A stretch of DNA of 64,000 nt from CAYRAV01 sp964422365 (GCA_964422365.1 CAYRAV010000002.1:46287-110286), one strand, 5' to 3'. Positions 1 through 9,780 are shown, counted from the first letter of the stretch. Notes: a model not told the origin generated them from the letters alone. Program-made: numbers and translations.

Positions 1-739
1 CTGCAGAAAGCTCATTAATTGGTTTTGCATTTGCTTCCAGATATTCATTTAACCCATCAATAGTATCGGATAGTGTATCCGACAATGATTGCTTCTTTAT
101 TATGCAGTCTGCCAGAATGTCTGCAATTTCTGCTGTTAATTCCAGATTAGAAGCAAGTCCCGGCTGGTATGGAAAACCACCATCGTCATTCTGCAGGGAA
201 GCAATATAGGTTGCCGCTTTGTCCATTGCTTTTGTTTCTCCAAGGTCAGCAAGGGTTTTTAATGCAAGTTTAGTGTCAATGATGTCGCTTGCGTAACCTT
301 CGAAAAGTCCAAAACCTCCATCTGCGTTTTGCATACCTTTGAAAACATCCATATCTTTCTCATTCTGAAGCTCATTAATCAATAACATGCACGATAAATT
401 ATCACAATTCAAAATATATATCATTTTAAAATAATCAGTTGACAAGCTTAATATATCAGACAATATCTCATTCTCATACCCTGTTAAAATTTCATACTCA
501 AGAATATTGGCTATGTTTGCTGTGACATAATCCCCACTCACCCCCCAAGCACCATATTCATCCTGATTTAAACTAAGATAACTCAATCCGAACTCTGTTG
601 CATCCTCAACAGAAGTGGTAGTTACTGTTTCTTGTTGCTCTTCCTCTGATATTTCATTTGCATATATCAAACCGGGTGATATATTGATTAATTGCAAAAG
701 AACAATAAAGACAGCTAATAATCTCATTATATTTTTCAT
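1..739 (-). CDS. Secreted toroid-repeat protein, partial (runs off left edge)
   Basis: The frame stays open from an ATG at 739 to the window edge, so only the N-terminal ~246 residues are visible. GGAGA lies just upstream of the ATG. The protein begins with a hydrophobic signal peptide (MKNIMRLLAVFIVLLQLINI). It then carries at least two repeats of the type GMQNADGGFG (~residue 135) and SLQNDDGGFP (~185). These QxxDGGF motifs are typical of the alpha/alpha toroid fold of prenyltransferases and squalene-hopene cyclases, which many secreted Clostridia proteins reuse for binding rather than catalysis. No cyclase catalytic motif is visible in this part. It lies directly downstream of the toxin and SUKH genes on the same strand and may be co-transcribed. 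The function is unknown. Confidence 0.75.
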   Translation of the reverse strand, partial: MKNIMRLLAVFIVLLQLINISPGLIYANEISEEEQQETVTTTSVEDATEFGLSYLSLNQDEYGAWGVSGDYVTANIANILEYEILTGYENEILSDILSLSTDYFKMIYILNCDNLSCMLLINELQNEKDMDVFKGMQNADGGFGLFEGYASDIIDTKLALKTLADLGETKAMDKAATYIASLQNDDGGFPYQPGLASNLELTAEIADILADCIIKKQSLSDTLSDTIDGLNEYLEANAKPINELSA

Positions 740-774
740 AACTTTTGCACTCTCCTTTCCTAAAAAATGTTGTC

Positions 775-1323
775 CTAGAAAAGCATATCTATAAATTCCG
801 TATACGTATCTGCAACTTTGTAAGTCACAGGTTTAAACTCTCTGGACTTCAAATGATCCCATACACATACACTTGGATTTTCTTTATTTTTCCTAAAGTC
901 CAGACATACAAAATCTCCCCGTAAATCATAATCCCTATCAACCAATTCCGCAATGGGTAAGATTTCCCATCCTACTAAATGAGGATCTACAACCATCTCC
1001 GCATCTATTTGTGTGAGAATAGCATCAATATCATAATAACCATCATCATTATCTGCATCTTCCAAAATACACATAAAGTGTTCTACCTTACGAACTTGTT
1101 CCTGCCCTTCACACATAAATTGTCCCTTATCAGGAATTCCACCATTAAACTCCTTTAAGAATTGTCGATACTCTGCTGGTAATTTTACTCCCCAATACTC
1201 TTCTTCACGTTTAATAAATGCTTCGTCTGGTTTATAGGATGGTGTATCTGTTATTTTTAATTTCATCTTTTTTATTTGCATGCTGTAAAACCCATGCTCT
1301 CCTTTCTTTTTTATAATCATCAT
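775..1323 (-). CDS. SUKH (SMI1/KNR4) family immunity protein
   Basis: About 182 residues with the SUKH pattern: an early WGVKLPAEYRQFLKEFNGG motif and a late acidic segment with GDFVCLDF and VCVWDH. SUKH proteins neutralise nuclease toxins of polymorphic toxin systems, and this gene begins right after the stop codon of the WHH-nuclease toxin, so it is the likely cognate antidote in the cytoplasm. The first ATG overlaps the toxin stop (TAAATG) and may be translationally coupled. In-frame ATGs at 1281 and 1266 are alternatives; an AAAGGAG lies about 16 bases before the one at 1281. The family is clear, the exact start is not, and the toxin pairing is inferred from position. Confidence 0.85.
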   Translation of the reverse strand: MMIIKKKGEHGFYSMQIKKMKLKITDTPSYKPDEAFIKREEEYWGVKLPAEYRQFLKEFNGGIPDKGQFMCEGQEQVRKVEHFMCILEDADNDDGYYDIDAILTQIDAEMVVDPHLVGWEILPIAELVDRDYDLRGDFVCLDFRKNKENPSVCVWDHLKSREFKPVTYKVADTYTEFIDMLF

Positions 1324-4300
1324 TTACTTCCGTGGTGCGTCTGCCCACATTCCCTTTGTTCTGCCACCATTATGTGTTACACTATGGTGTATTCCAAATG
1401 GCACCAGTTCCATCTTTCCAGGTTCTTCTGAATGATGCCATACATATCCCTCTACTTTTCCACCAATCTGTTCATTAAGCCAGTCAAACTGTACCTGATC
1501 AGTTGCCTTCCACAACTTTTCTGGTAAACGCAAGGTTTCCTTCACCACACCGGCTCCTTTAAAATCTGCAAATCCATATTTCATACCTTTAACTTTGGTA
1601 ACTTTTACATCAGGAATATATCCATTTTTAATCGCTGCTTGTTTAACTACACCTCTCTGTGTAGAATCCAGTTTATCTCCACCTTTAATATCTATATCCC
1701 ATTTCCATTGCGTTTTATTGCTTTTTATAATATCTGCATATAATCTGGCATAATCATCAACAACTTCATCAAATGTCTTTTTGCCATCTAAAAAGTCTTC
1801 TATATTACTTTCTGGTGTTTCATGATTTCCTATATTCGATTGCGAACATTTTGCATTGTGAACACCTATTCCAGTATTTCCAACAAAATAAGTATGATTA
1901 TCTGCCACCCTGAAATTATAAACTTCTATCGGTGATTCCAGTATCTCATGCTGTATCTGCTCTACTATAACATACTCTCCATTTACAGTACAGAGAATGT
2001 CACCTGCACGCAGCTCAATAGCATTAACAAAGCCTTTTTGTGGCACATAGAATGGATGATTTGGTGTTGTAGTGATTGTTTCATTATTCACCTGAATATG
2101 AATCAGCTGACTGCTTTGATTTACAAATGTTTCTTCAACAAGTTGTTCTGAAACTTCCTGATTTTTCGGGTTAAAGCTTAATACCTTATCTCCCTGTACT
2201 ACTGTTTCAATAGATATCAGACCGTTTGTCGTTAAGATTAATGTTCCTGCAGTAAAGCAAGCAGATTCATTATATTCCGGAACTTCTTTTAGTTTGTTAA
2301 TTATTTCGGAAATGGAAGTTTTTAATTCATCCAATTTGGGTTTTATCGCAGGCATGATGGCTGCAATTGTTGCCACTGATGCAATCTGTATACATGCTTC
2401 CTGCAGATAACGGACATCCCCAGTCTGGTAAAAACTGTTGAACAAACCAACAAGTTCATATACCCAATCTAATATCAATATAAATTCAAACACCATAAAA
2501 GCATAAGCAACCCATCCAAATGGCAGAACTGAAATTACTGCTGCCTTAATCAACTCATAAAGAATAACTGTTACCAATCCACTGACAACATAATTAAGAT
2601 ATTCTCCTATCACTTCCCCCGCAGTCATAGCTCCGCCTGCTAAGCCGCCTGAAATCATATAGGCACAAGCAAATGTATCCGGGTCAAGTATCATATATCC
2701 GATACCGGACCATTGGTTTATTTCTATTTCCTGTTCTGGTATAATAACAATTTTACCAGCATTTACAGATGAAGAAATTTCCTGTTTGACTTGTTCAGAA
2801 ATATCAAGAGTGTTCATTTCACTTGACATATTTTCTTTTGCTACCACATGAATCGGTATATTATTTTCATCGGCATATTCTAAAACTTTAATCGTCGAAA
2901 CAGATTCCACCCCTGTTATCTGTTCAAGAATACCATGTTCCATGGCAGAAGCATATATTCCTGTCTGGAGCATATAAGTTTTTTCATTGCCATTATCATT
3001 TCCATTAGAAACAACACTATGAACATCATGCCCGATATCAAGAAAGATTCCACCTTCATTTAATTCAGCAGGCCTGTTAAACATATATACAACATTTACA
3101 TTAAACCCTACTATGCCTATGCTCAAATCACGTGTTGATGTCACATTATTCTGTCCTGCCGCAACAGCATTAAACATATCAAGCTGTGCAAAATATGCCT
3201 TGGCAACACTATTCAGCATCTCCCCCATTGCCATATCTGTATAAATATTATCTTCTGATACAGTTTCTTTCAGGTTCTCCATATAATCTGCTGATTTTTC
3301 CAATTCACCTGCTGAAACCGTTCCATAATCAAGTGCAATACAATAAATTCCGCCTGCTGCAACTGAATTTTCCACCTTACTGTCATTCTTATTCGGGGAC
3401 CCATTGTGAATATTAATTGTATATTTCTGCATATATCCGGCATTGCAGACACTTCCTTCTGCTGCAACTTCTCCATCAATTATGAGCTGCGGCTTCAATT
3501 TCAAAAGATATGCGGGTGTTTTAAAAATACCTCCATATTGCTCCAACACCGCTTTGTCTGCCTCTGAAGCCGGGGTATAGGCCAGCACAACACGCTTTCC
3601 GTATAAATCCGGAGTATACAGCATTTTATCAATTGATTTTGAGCTGGTAAATTCGAGTTCATAAGCTGAATTACCAATTAAGGAGAAGGAAATGCTGTCA
3701 GTTAATTCAAGTGGAATATCATCAAAAGAATCCATTTTTTCCAATACATCATAGGGGAGCGTAAGCGGAAGATAGCCTAAATCTTCATGAACAATTTCAC
3801 GTCCTCCAAACACTTCCTCTCTTGTTGACTCACCATATCCATTTTCTAATATATATTTTGCAAAGGCTGAATTCTGTTCATTAATTTCTGTTGATATTTG
3901 TCCAATGTTTACACTGTATATTTCCGAATCAGAAGTTAAAAAATTACTTTCATCCTTTAAATAATCTGTTAATGATGTAAGGTCTATTCCTTCCAGATGA
4001 TTAAGCTCCTTAAAACTAACATCAAGGGGTATCCACAGACTTTCACCGGATTGATTGCCTGCACCGCGATAATCTGTATATGGCACATAAGCCTGTACCC
4101 ATACATGCTCAAGACGAGCAGCAACAATATCTCCATCTTTTGTCAATCCTGTTACAGGGATTCCTAATGATGAAATCATCCTAAGTGCAGCATTGATATT
4201 GTCCGCTGCAGTCCAGTCCATTGCCTGCTTGGCAGTAATTTCTATTTTACCGCGGACATAATGTGCCATAATCCCCCTGTCACGTAAAACTGCTATTAAC

Positions 4301-5127
4301 AGGCTGGAAAGATCATAATCATTTCCTGCTTTCTCTTCAAATGCACCGACAGAACCTTTACGAGAGCCGTAATAGAACTCAGGCATATAATTATCTTTTA
4401 TGTATTGATATACTTCCAAAACACTGGATAAATCTGCAAATTCTGAACGGATTTCATCATTCATTACTGCATCATTTGTAAACTCCAAATCACTCCTGCT
4501 ATAACTTTCATTTCCAGCTTCATAAGCAATCGCCTCTGTTTCTGCATATGTTTCCATTGGGATTTCATCGCCAGAAATATTATCAAATGGTAAATCCTCT
4601 GCCAAAGCAAGATATGGTTTTTCAGAAAGAATGATGTCTTCCATTTCATTCAGAATTGTTTCAGAATTTTTCTCATCCTGCCCACTAACACAGTTTTCCA
4701 ATTTTTCAAAACCGGATAGCACTTCGGAACGATAACGGTTATATTCGTCTGTACCATTATCTGTTGTATCCAGTTCTCTGGTCACTTTATCTTTCAGAGT
4801 TGAAACCAACTGCGAAAAATCATTCATGGCAGTATTGAACTCTTCTTCATCGGCATAAGCCGCAACAAGTTTTTCATACCCTTCCTTTAATAATTCACTG
4901 ACCTTACCAATTTCCGTGCCAGTTTCAGCAAGATTCAATTCACTAATCGGCCTAAAGTTATCACTGCCAATACTAACTGTCGTTTGAGAATTTTCTTGAT
5001 TACCTTTAGAACTCGTCACAAAAGAACATCTATCTCCTATGACATATACACATGTTATTGTTATTACCAATAACAATGCAATTAATTTTTTCATAGACCA
5101 ATGTTTCATTATTTTGTTCATAAGCAT
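1324..5127 (-). CDS. Polymorphic toxin: transglutaminase-like, HINT and WHH nuclease domains
   Basis: 1267 residues. An N-terminal signal anchor (~12-31) is followed by a helical region and a transglutaminase-like domain (~255-385). That domain keeps the His (HVWVQAYV ~342) and Asp (WIPLDVSF ~367) segments, but the usual nucleophile Cys before the helix is absent (GNDYDLSSLL ~265), so it is probably structural. A hydrophobic stretch lies at ~820-900. An intein-like pretoxin HINT domain spans ~953-1092, starting ACFTAGTLIL and ending VGNTGIGVHN, which should self-cleave to release the C-terminus. The last ~45 residues carry WHH...LVPFGIHHSVTHNGG, the signature of the HNH/Endo VII WHH nuclease family. 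The effector is therefore predicted to be a DNase delivered to rivals. The SUKH gene follows immediately. Domain calls are from motifs; target and export route are inferred. Confidence 0.88.
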   Translation of the reverse strand: MLMNKIMKHWSMKKLIALLLVITITCVYVIGDRCSFVTSSKGNQENSQTTVSIGSDNFRPISELNLAETGTEIGKVSELLKEGYEKLVAAYADEEEFNTAMNDFSQLVSTLKDKVTRELDTTDNGTDEYNRYRSEVLSGFEKLENCVSGQDEKNSETILNEMEDIILSEKPYLALAEDLPFDNISGDEIPMETYAETEAIAYEAGNESYSRSDLEFTNDAVMNDEIRSEFADLSSVLEVYQYIKDNYMPEFYYGSRKGSVGAFEEKAGNDYDLSSLLIAVLRDRGIMAHYVRGKIEITAKQAMDWTAADNINAALRMISSLGIPVTGLTKDGDIVAARLEHVWVQAYVPYTDYRGAGNQSGESLWIPLDVSFKELNHLEGIDLTSLTDYLKDESNFLTSDSEIYSVNIGQISTEINEQNSAFAKYILENGYGESTREEVFGGREIVHEDLGYLPLTLPYDVLEKMDSFDDIPLELTDSISFSLIGNSAYELEFTSSKSIDKMLYTPDLYGKRVVLAYTPASEADKAVLEQYGGIFKTPAYLLKLKPQLIIDGEVAAEGSVCNAGYMQKYTINIHNGSPNKNDSKVENSVAAGGIYCIALDYGTVSAGELEKSADYMENLKETVSEDNIYTDMAMGEMLNSVAKAYFAQLDMFNAVAAGQNNVTSTRDLSIGIVGFNVNVVYMFNRPAELNEGGIFLDIGHDVHSVVSNGNDNGNEKTYMLQTGIYASAMEHGILEQITGVESVSTIKVLEYADENNIPIHVVAKENMSSEMNTLDISEQVKQEISSSVNAGKIVIIPEQEIEINQWSGIGYMILDPDTFACAYMISGGLAGGAMTAGEVIGEYLNYVVSGLVTVILYELIKAAVISVLPFGWVAYAFMVFEFILILDWVYELVGLFNSFYQTGDVRYLQEACIQIASVATIAAIMPAIKPKLDELKTSISEIINKLKEVPEYNESACFTAGTLILTTNGLISIETVVQGDKVLSFNPKNQEVSEQLVEETFVNQSSQLIHIQVNNETITTTPNHPFYVPQKGFVNAIELRAGDILCTVNGEYVIVEQIQHEILESPIEVYNFRVADNHTYFVGNTGIGVHNAKCSQSNIGNHETPESNIEDFLDGKKTFDEVVDDYARLYADIIKSNKTQWKWDIDIKGGDKLDSTQRGVVKQAAIKNGYIPDVKVTKVKGMKYGFADFKGAGVVKETLRLPEKLWKATDQVQFDWLNEQIGGKVEGYVWHHSEEPGKMELVPFGIHHSVTHNGGRTKGMWADAPRK

Positions 5128-5534
5128 TCTCCCTTACATTACAATTTAAGTATTTTATCTTAGTTATGTTAAATTTAACACCTTCTCCTTTCCTTTTTTC
5201 GATATTTAGGCAATTGCGAAGCCCTATTTACTTTGCAGATATTTGTGTAAATTGCCATTAGGGCGCAAGGCACGTTTGCACTACCTTGCTTATGATAGAT
5301 CAATCTGCACAAATAAATTAAAGTTACCTGGAGTTTCATAATTACTTATTCTATATTATACTAAATTGTTTTGCAAAATCCGTCGAAATGCGTCGAAAAT
5401 ACACTTTTATGTCTATGATAAATATTTGTTTTTTATTTTATCTTATTAAATATTTGTTGTATCATTCTGTCATGTCATTCATACTCTAATCTCTATTTTT
5501 GAAAGTGACCTCTGCATCCAGCAAAATTTACTGT

Positions 5535-5740
5535 TTCTCATTTCTATGAAAGTACCCTTTTTTGCTTTAGCAAAAAACTGAATTCAGGTATACCCTAATG
5601 GGCATACCACAATTCATGCCCATTGGGGCTGGCAGACTTCGTCTGATAAGGTATTCCGACATGCATCTCATAACTTTCATTTATGGTGGTGCACTAAGGA
5701 TACATGGAGGTTTTGTATCTATGGGAAACACAAAATAGGG
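5535..5740 (+). repeat. Dispersed repeat locus homologous to 46015-46300
   Basis: It shares near-identical blocks with the 46 kb locus, including AAAAAACTGAATTCAGGTAT, GGTGGTGCACTAAGGAT and CATGGAGGTTTTGTA. This copy lacks the TIR element that interrupts GCACTA in the 46 kb copy, so it acts as the unoccupied site. It carries a 63-bp module that the 46 kb copy lacks. Confidence 0.8.
5593..5655 (+). repeat. 63-bp palindromic module with GGTAT direct flanks
   Basis: An imperfect palindrome built around GGGCATACCACAATTCATGC. It is bounded by GGTAT on both sides (5588-5592 and 5651-5655), while the homologous 46 kb locus has a single GGTAT. Related modules occur at about 8527, 20346, 35200, 50088, 51468 and 57530. 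Confidence 0.75.
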
Positions 5741-5775
5741 ATTGCTATAATTTTCAAACATGTTCCAGCACATGT

Positions 5776-6468
5776 TTATAAAAAATTCGCATATATACTT
5801 GCCAGACCAACTGTAATAATACCTGATACTGCTATAGACAGACCGCTCATCGCTCCTTCTATCTCGCCAATTTCTATGGCTTTTGCGGTTCCTACTGCAT
5901 GTGCTGCAGAACCAATTGCAATTCCTTTTGCAATAGATTCTTCAATGTAGAAAATGCGGCATACATTCTCTGCAATTATATTTCCCAATACCCCTGTTAT
6001 GACAATGACTGCCACCGTAATAGTAACAATTCCACCAAGTTCTTCTGATACTCCCATACCAATTGCGGTTGTAATGGATTTTGGCAGAAGAGTAACATAT
6101 TGTTCATGGTTAAGGCGGAATGTCTTGGACATAAGCCAAATGCAGGTTACACTGGATAATGCACCTGAAAAAATTCCTACTAATATAGCTGCCATATTCT
6201 TTTTCAGTAATTCTATCTGTTCATATAATGGTACTGCAAGACAAACCGTTGCAGGGGTAAGAAAGTAGCTTAGATACTTCGCTCCTTCATTATATGCATT
6301 ATACTCTATATGAAAGACCTTTAATATAATAATCACTGCTGCAATGGAAATAAGCAGAGGATTAAAGATTGCCATCTTCCATTTTTTCTTCAGCCAAACA
6401 CCACATTCATATGCAAATACACTGACTGCTACACCAAAAAAAAGGGAGTTACTTATCATTTCTGTCAT
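5776..6468 (-). CDS. lrgB: LrgB/CidB-family membrane protein
   Basis: About 230 residues with 6-7 membrane segments and LrgB family features: LSYFLTPATVCLAVPLYEQ, LLPKSITTAIGMGVSEELGG and GIAIGSAAHAVGTAKAIEIG. LrgB works with LrgA as an antiholin-like or metabolite (pyruvate/glycolate type) transport pair in the cytoplasmic membrane. The ATG at 6468 is preferred over an upstream TTG because AAAGGA lies about 12 bases before it. It sits just downstream of lrgA on the same strand, forming a two-gene operon. The family is certain; the physiological role (autolysis control or transport) cannot be decided here. Confidence 0.93.
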   Translation of the reverse strand: MTEMISNSLFFGVAVSVFAYECGVWLKKKWKMAIFNPLLISIAAVIIILKVFHIEYNAYNEGAKYLSYFLTPATVCLAVPLYEQIELLKKNMAAILVGIFSGALSSVTCIWLMSKTFRLNHEQYVTLLPKSITTAIGMGVSEELGGIVTITVAVIVITGVLGNIIAENVCRIFYIEESIAKGIAIGSAAHAVGTAKAIEIGEIEGAMSGLSIAVSGIITVGLASIYANFL

Positions 6469-6520
6469 TAACGTTTCCAATCCTTTCTTGTTGTGACATA
6501 AGTTGTTTCTGAACAGTTTC

Positions 6521-6898
6521 TTAGATTCTATCCTGATTATTTCTCTTACTGTTCTGCTTCTTCCGTATTAAAAACTGGGTCACTCTGCCTGATACTGCCA
6601 TCACAAAGACTGTAGATACTACAAGAATAACAGTAATTGGTATAAGAATATCTTGTAAGGCACCCCAGGATTCCAGTAAACCTACCCCTGCCGGAATGAA
6701 CATAAGAGGCATGATTTCTATTAGGAACTTTGCCGTTTCTTGTACAGCCTCTAGTTTTAATATTTTAAATTGGAGTGCGCAAAATAGAATTGCCAAACCA
6801 TAGATGCTTGATGGAATCGGAAAAGGAAGCAGATCTTTTAACAGCTCCCCCACAAATGATATAAGCAAAATGATAAGGAATTGTTTGACATATTTCAT
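6521..6898 (-). CDS. lrgA: LrgA/CidA-family holin-like protein
   Basis: 125 residues with four membrane segments and the LrgA pattern of a proline-rich first loop (LLPFPIPSSIYGLAILF) followed by LIEIMPLMFIPAGVGLL. The basic C-terminus is probably cytoplasmic. The ribosome binding site AAAGGAGC is well placed before the ATG. It is the first gene of the lrgAB pair and probably forms membrane oligomers whose activity is balanced by LrgB. No LytTR or LysR regulator is adjacent. Confidence 0.93.
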   Translation of the reverse strand: MKYVKQFLIILLISFVGELLKDLLPFPIPSSIYGLAILFCALQFKILKLEAVQETAKFLIEIMPLMFIPAGVGLLESWGALQDILIPITVILVVSTVFVMAVSGRVTQFLIRKKQNSKRNNQDRI

Positions 6899-6989
6899 AT
6901 TTTCAGCTCCTTTCTTGATTATAATATTATTCTTTCACACAATAAAAGCAGATATTCTCTATCTGCCTTTATTGCGGACATTTTATGCT

Positions 6990-8453
6990 CTATTTTGCAC
7001 AAGCAGGAATACAAATGCTCCTATCCTCTCCATTACACGTTCCATCAAAACAATACACTGGTTCATAAAATCCTTTGCTGTCTAACAGATAACTAATGGA
7101 AACTTCATCAATGATAACCTCTTTTTCCTTCATTTTTGAATCTGTATACAGGTATTGCTCCAAAAATTTTCCCTTTAAAATCTCCTCATATGCTTCCTTT
7201 TCTGATATGATTTCATATTCCTTATATTTTTTATAAGTAATGATATTGTTGTGAAAGCTATGAATCTTTCCCTGCTTTGTTATCGTACATTGACATTGTC
7301 CATCTATAAGTACATCGCCTGTCAGAAGCATATCTGCCTTTATAATATATGTACCATCCCCATTATCTGTAAATTCTGTTCCCTCGGGTATCTCAATCAA
7401 AAATTCAGCAAGCATTTTCTTTACTTCATCGAAACTAACCCCTGATTGTTTTTCACTGTCCATGCTTGTATAATCTGTATACCATGTTGTCAATCCCACA
7501 TAATCCACCCATACACAATAATTACCATCCATAGAATAGTATACCATTGTATCCTTATAGGCATCATTTTGACTGGTATCTACCTCAGTACCTGCCACAG
7601 CAAATATTTTTGCTGCTGTTTCCAATGTATCTTCTTTAGAGCCAGTGATTGCCTGATATACATCAGATTTTCCCCGGTTCTCACTAAAATTTTTCTCTGT
7701 GCTGACATGAATATTTGACATATCCTGGCGATAGTTGTATGTAATATTCATATTTCCCAGTTCCTGTTTCTGATATGCCATAAACAATCCTGCAAATATT
7801 GCAACTGTAAGCAATAACGGTATCTGTGCACAGACAATCCATATGGTTTTGCCCCTTTTATGTTCTACTGCTGTTTTATCTATAACAGTATCATTTCTAC
7901 TACTTTGGATTGCATTTACAATTGTTAACAATATCATTCCAATTCCATATCCAATTACACATCCAAGGGTATTATTAAATATATCATCAACCTCAAATAT
8001 TCCCCTTTTTGTGACAAGCTGTATTATCTCTATCGCCACTGAAAAACCAAATCCCGCCAAATAACTACACCAGAATTTTCTGCACAGCCGCAGCATAAGC
8101 GGAAGCAGCACTCCCAATGGTACAAACATCAGAATATTAAAAACCAGATTATTACATTCCTTTGTCAACCCGCCATTCCATGCCATTTTATAAGAACTGA
8201 ATAAATGCATATTGATACCTGTCCCCATTCCTCCGGCTCTTATTCCTAATGTAGCACCCAGCACAACTATCACATATACAAAAAATATTCCCCATGCAAT
8301 TAATGTGACTGGTTTCACTTTTTTTGTTCCCTTTAACTGTTTTCTATAAATTATCACATAACCAAGTAAAAATACCGCCATAATAAAAATAGTACAACCT
8401 ATTCCTAAAACTGCATACTCCTTTCCTATACTAACAATGTCTGAAATTCTCAT
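6990..8453 (-). CDS. VanZ-family membrane protein with C-terminal extracytoplasmic domain
   Basis: 487 residues. The first ~185 form a VanZ-like domain with 5-6 membrane segments and the motifs NLVFNILMFVPLGVLLPL and SVAIEIIQLVTKRGIFEVDDI followed by NTLGCVIGY. VanZ-type domains occur in teicoplanin resistance and in many uncharacterised membrane proteins. A further membrane segment (~205-225) leads to a ~260-residue soluble domain, probably outside the cell, that I do not recognise and that has acidic and Tyr/Trp-rich stretches. It lies upstream of lrgA on the same strand with a ~90-base gap. Function beyond the VanZ family is unknown. Confidence 0.85.
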   Translation of the reverse strand: MRISDIVSIGKEYAVLGIGCTIFIMAVFLLGYVIIYRKQLKGTKKVKPVTLIAWGIFFVYVIVVLGATLGIRAGGMGTGINMHLFSSYKMAWNGGLTKECNNLVFNILMFVPLGVLLPLMLRLCRKFWCSYLAGFGFSVAIEIIQLVTKRGIFEVDDIFNNTLGCVIGYGIGMILLTIVNAIQSSRNDTVIDKTAVEHKRGKTIWIVCAQIPLLLTVAIFAGLFMAYQKQELGNMNITYNYRQDMSNIHVSTEKNFSENRGKSDVYQAITGSKEDTLETAAKIFAVAGTEVDTSQNDAYKDTMVYYSMDGNYCVWVDYVGLTTWYTDYTSMDSEKQSGVSFDEVKKMLAEFLIEIPEGTEFTDNGDGTYIIKADMLLTGDVLIDGQCQCTITKQGKIHSFHNNIITYKKYKEYEIISEKEAYEEILKGKFLEQYLYTDSKMKEKEVIIDEVSISYLLDSKGFYEPVYCFDGTCNGEDRSICIPACAK

Positions 8454-8524
8454 ATCTCTTTTCCGTCCTTTCTTCCAAAGTATCTTTCATTTACAAACTC
8501 TGCTTATGTCAGCACCAATGACCA

Positions 8525-8638
8525 TAGACTTTGTCGGAAAATGTCCGTCAGCCTGGATGGCATGGATTGCGGTATGCCCAAATAAGGACACAAGTTGTGA
8601 TGCACATCTTGTAACAAGCAATTTTCAAACACGCTCTA
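8525..8638 (-). mobile_element. TIR element copy, truncated, with nested palindromic module
   Basis: The right end reads AATTTTCAAACACGCTCTA, the conserved terminus of the dispersed TA-flanked family. The body matches the left half of the 51.4 kb copy and includes the GCATGGATTGCGGTATGCCC module. The other terminus is missing. It lies between the deacetylase stop and the VanZ gene start. Confidence 0.75.
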
Positions 8639-8643
8639 GTCCC

Positions 8644-9780
8644 TCACCCTACGGAATTATCATTTTCTTCTGCCCCTTCCCCTGCGGGTGTTGATGGTGC
8701 TTTTTTCTTAATGGCAAAAACGACTTTATTGCTGGTAACAGCACGATAGGTACGTGTCGATGCTGCTTTTGCAACTACAGTATAAATGCCTGGTTTTATG
8801 GCCTTTTTTACAACCTTTCCTTTTTCATTTTTGAATGTATAGGTAATTTTTGCTTTCTTATTTGTGTTCTTTAGTATGGATACTTTTGCAGGTTTTCCAT
8901 CATATTCCTTATTTGGACATGCAATACTCAGTTCTCCTTTTTTAAGCGTAAATTCGTCTATTGTTCCAAAACGGTATTTTTTCTTTTCCAAATATGTAAG
9001 CACATCATCTAATGCCTCACAGTTTGATTTTGAAGTATTGTGAATAAGCGGCAATGCCCCTTTGTGGTAATTCTTCTTAAAATGATTGACTACATATTCC
9101 TTCCCCGGTTGGTTATCTACATCATAATCATAATATGCCATACTCCAGAAAATCGTTTTATACCCCAAATCTTTTGTCACTTTTAGGGTTCTTTGGCTGA
9201 ATTCTCCCATTGGCGGACGAATAAAAGGATCCATTGTATAACCCGTTGCTTTTTTATATGCTTTTGCACAATCTGTGATTTCCTTTTTAATATCAGATAC
9301 CGATTTACTTGGTAAACTTGGATGTGTACTAGTATGGTTTCCAACTAAATGCCCTTCCTGTTTCATCTGCTTTACCAGTTCGGGGTTACTTTCAATAAAA
9401 GGCTTTGTAACAAAAAAGATTGCCTTCGCATTATGTTTCTTTAGTGTTTTTAAAATCTTTTTTGTATATCCATTCTCATACCCACAGTCAAAAGTAAGAT
9501 AAATCACCTTCTTTTTTGTTTTTGTATTCATATAATATGCATCATAATCCGATAACTTTATTCCCTGCGGAATACCGCCCCCTGCTTTTTCATGATACTC
9601 TTTCCTTACGATATACCAGCCATACCGGGTATTAGAATATTGGGAATAATCTGTTTCCTGTACTGCTGCCATTACCCTTTGTTCCTTTTGCTGTGGCAAT
9701 TCTTTTGCTGACTGCATGAAACAAGAGAAAACCAGCAATACTGAAAGTATTCTCTTACTCATATTTTTTCTTTTTTTCAT
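8644..9780 (-). CDS. PdaA-like polysaccharide (peptidoglycan) deacetylase
   Basis: 378 residues with an N-terminal signal peptide. The NodB domain has all core motifs: TFDCGYENG (~93), NHTSTHP (~145), RPPMGEFS (~185) and LIHNTSKSN (~243). The TFDxGYENG form is typical of PdaA, the spore-cortex muramic acid de-N-acetylase, rather than chitin deacetylases. After the catalytic domain an Ig-like segment (LSIACPNKEYDGKPAKVSIL) and a basic tail may bind the wall. The usual second Asp of the metal site is replaced by Cys in TFDCG, compared with TFDNG in typical PdaA. A role in muramic-delta-lactam formation is plausible in a spore former but is inferred. Confidence 0.88.
   Translation of the reverse strand: MKKRKNMSKRILSVLLVFSCFMQSAKELPQQKEQRVMAAVQETDYSQYSNTRYGWYIVRKEYHEKAGGGIPQGIKLSDYDAYYMNTKTKKKVIYLTFDCGYENGYTKKILKTLKKHNAKAIFFVTKPFIESNPELVKQMKQEGHLVGNHTSTHPSLPSKSVSDIKKEITDCAKAYKKATGYTMDPFIRPPMGEFSQRTLKVTKDLGYKTIFWSMAYYDYDVDNQPGKEYVVNHFKKNYHKGALPLIHNTSKSNCEALDDVLTYLEKKKYRFGTIDEFTLKKGELSIACPNKEYDGKPAKVSILKNTNKKAKITYTFKNEKGKVVKKAIKPGIYTVVAKAASTRTYRAVTSNKVVFAIKKKAPSTPAGEGAEENDNSVG

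Larger units (their letters stand above)
5128..5775. other. Non-coding stretch with repeats between toxin and lrgB
   Basis: No convincing reading frame. From about 5535 to 5740 it holds a repeat locus shared with 46015-46300. The rest is AT-rich DNA with no recognised element. Confidence 0.7.
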
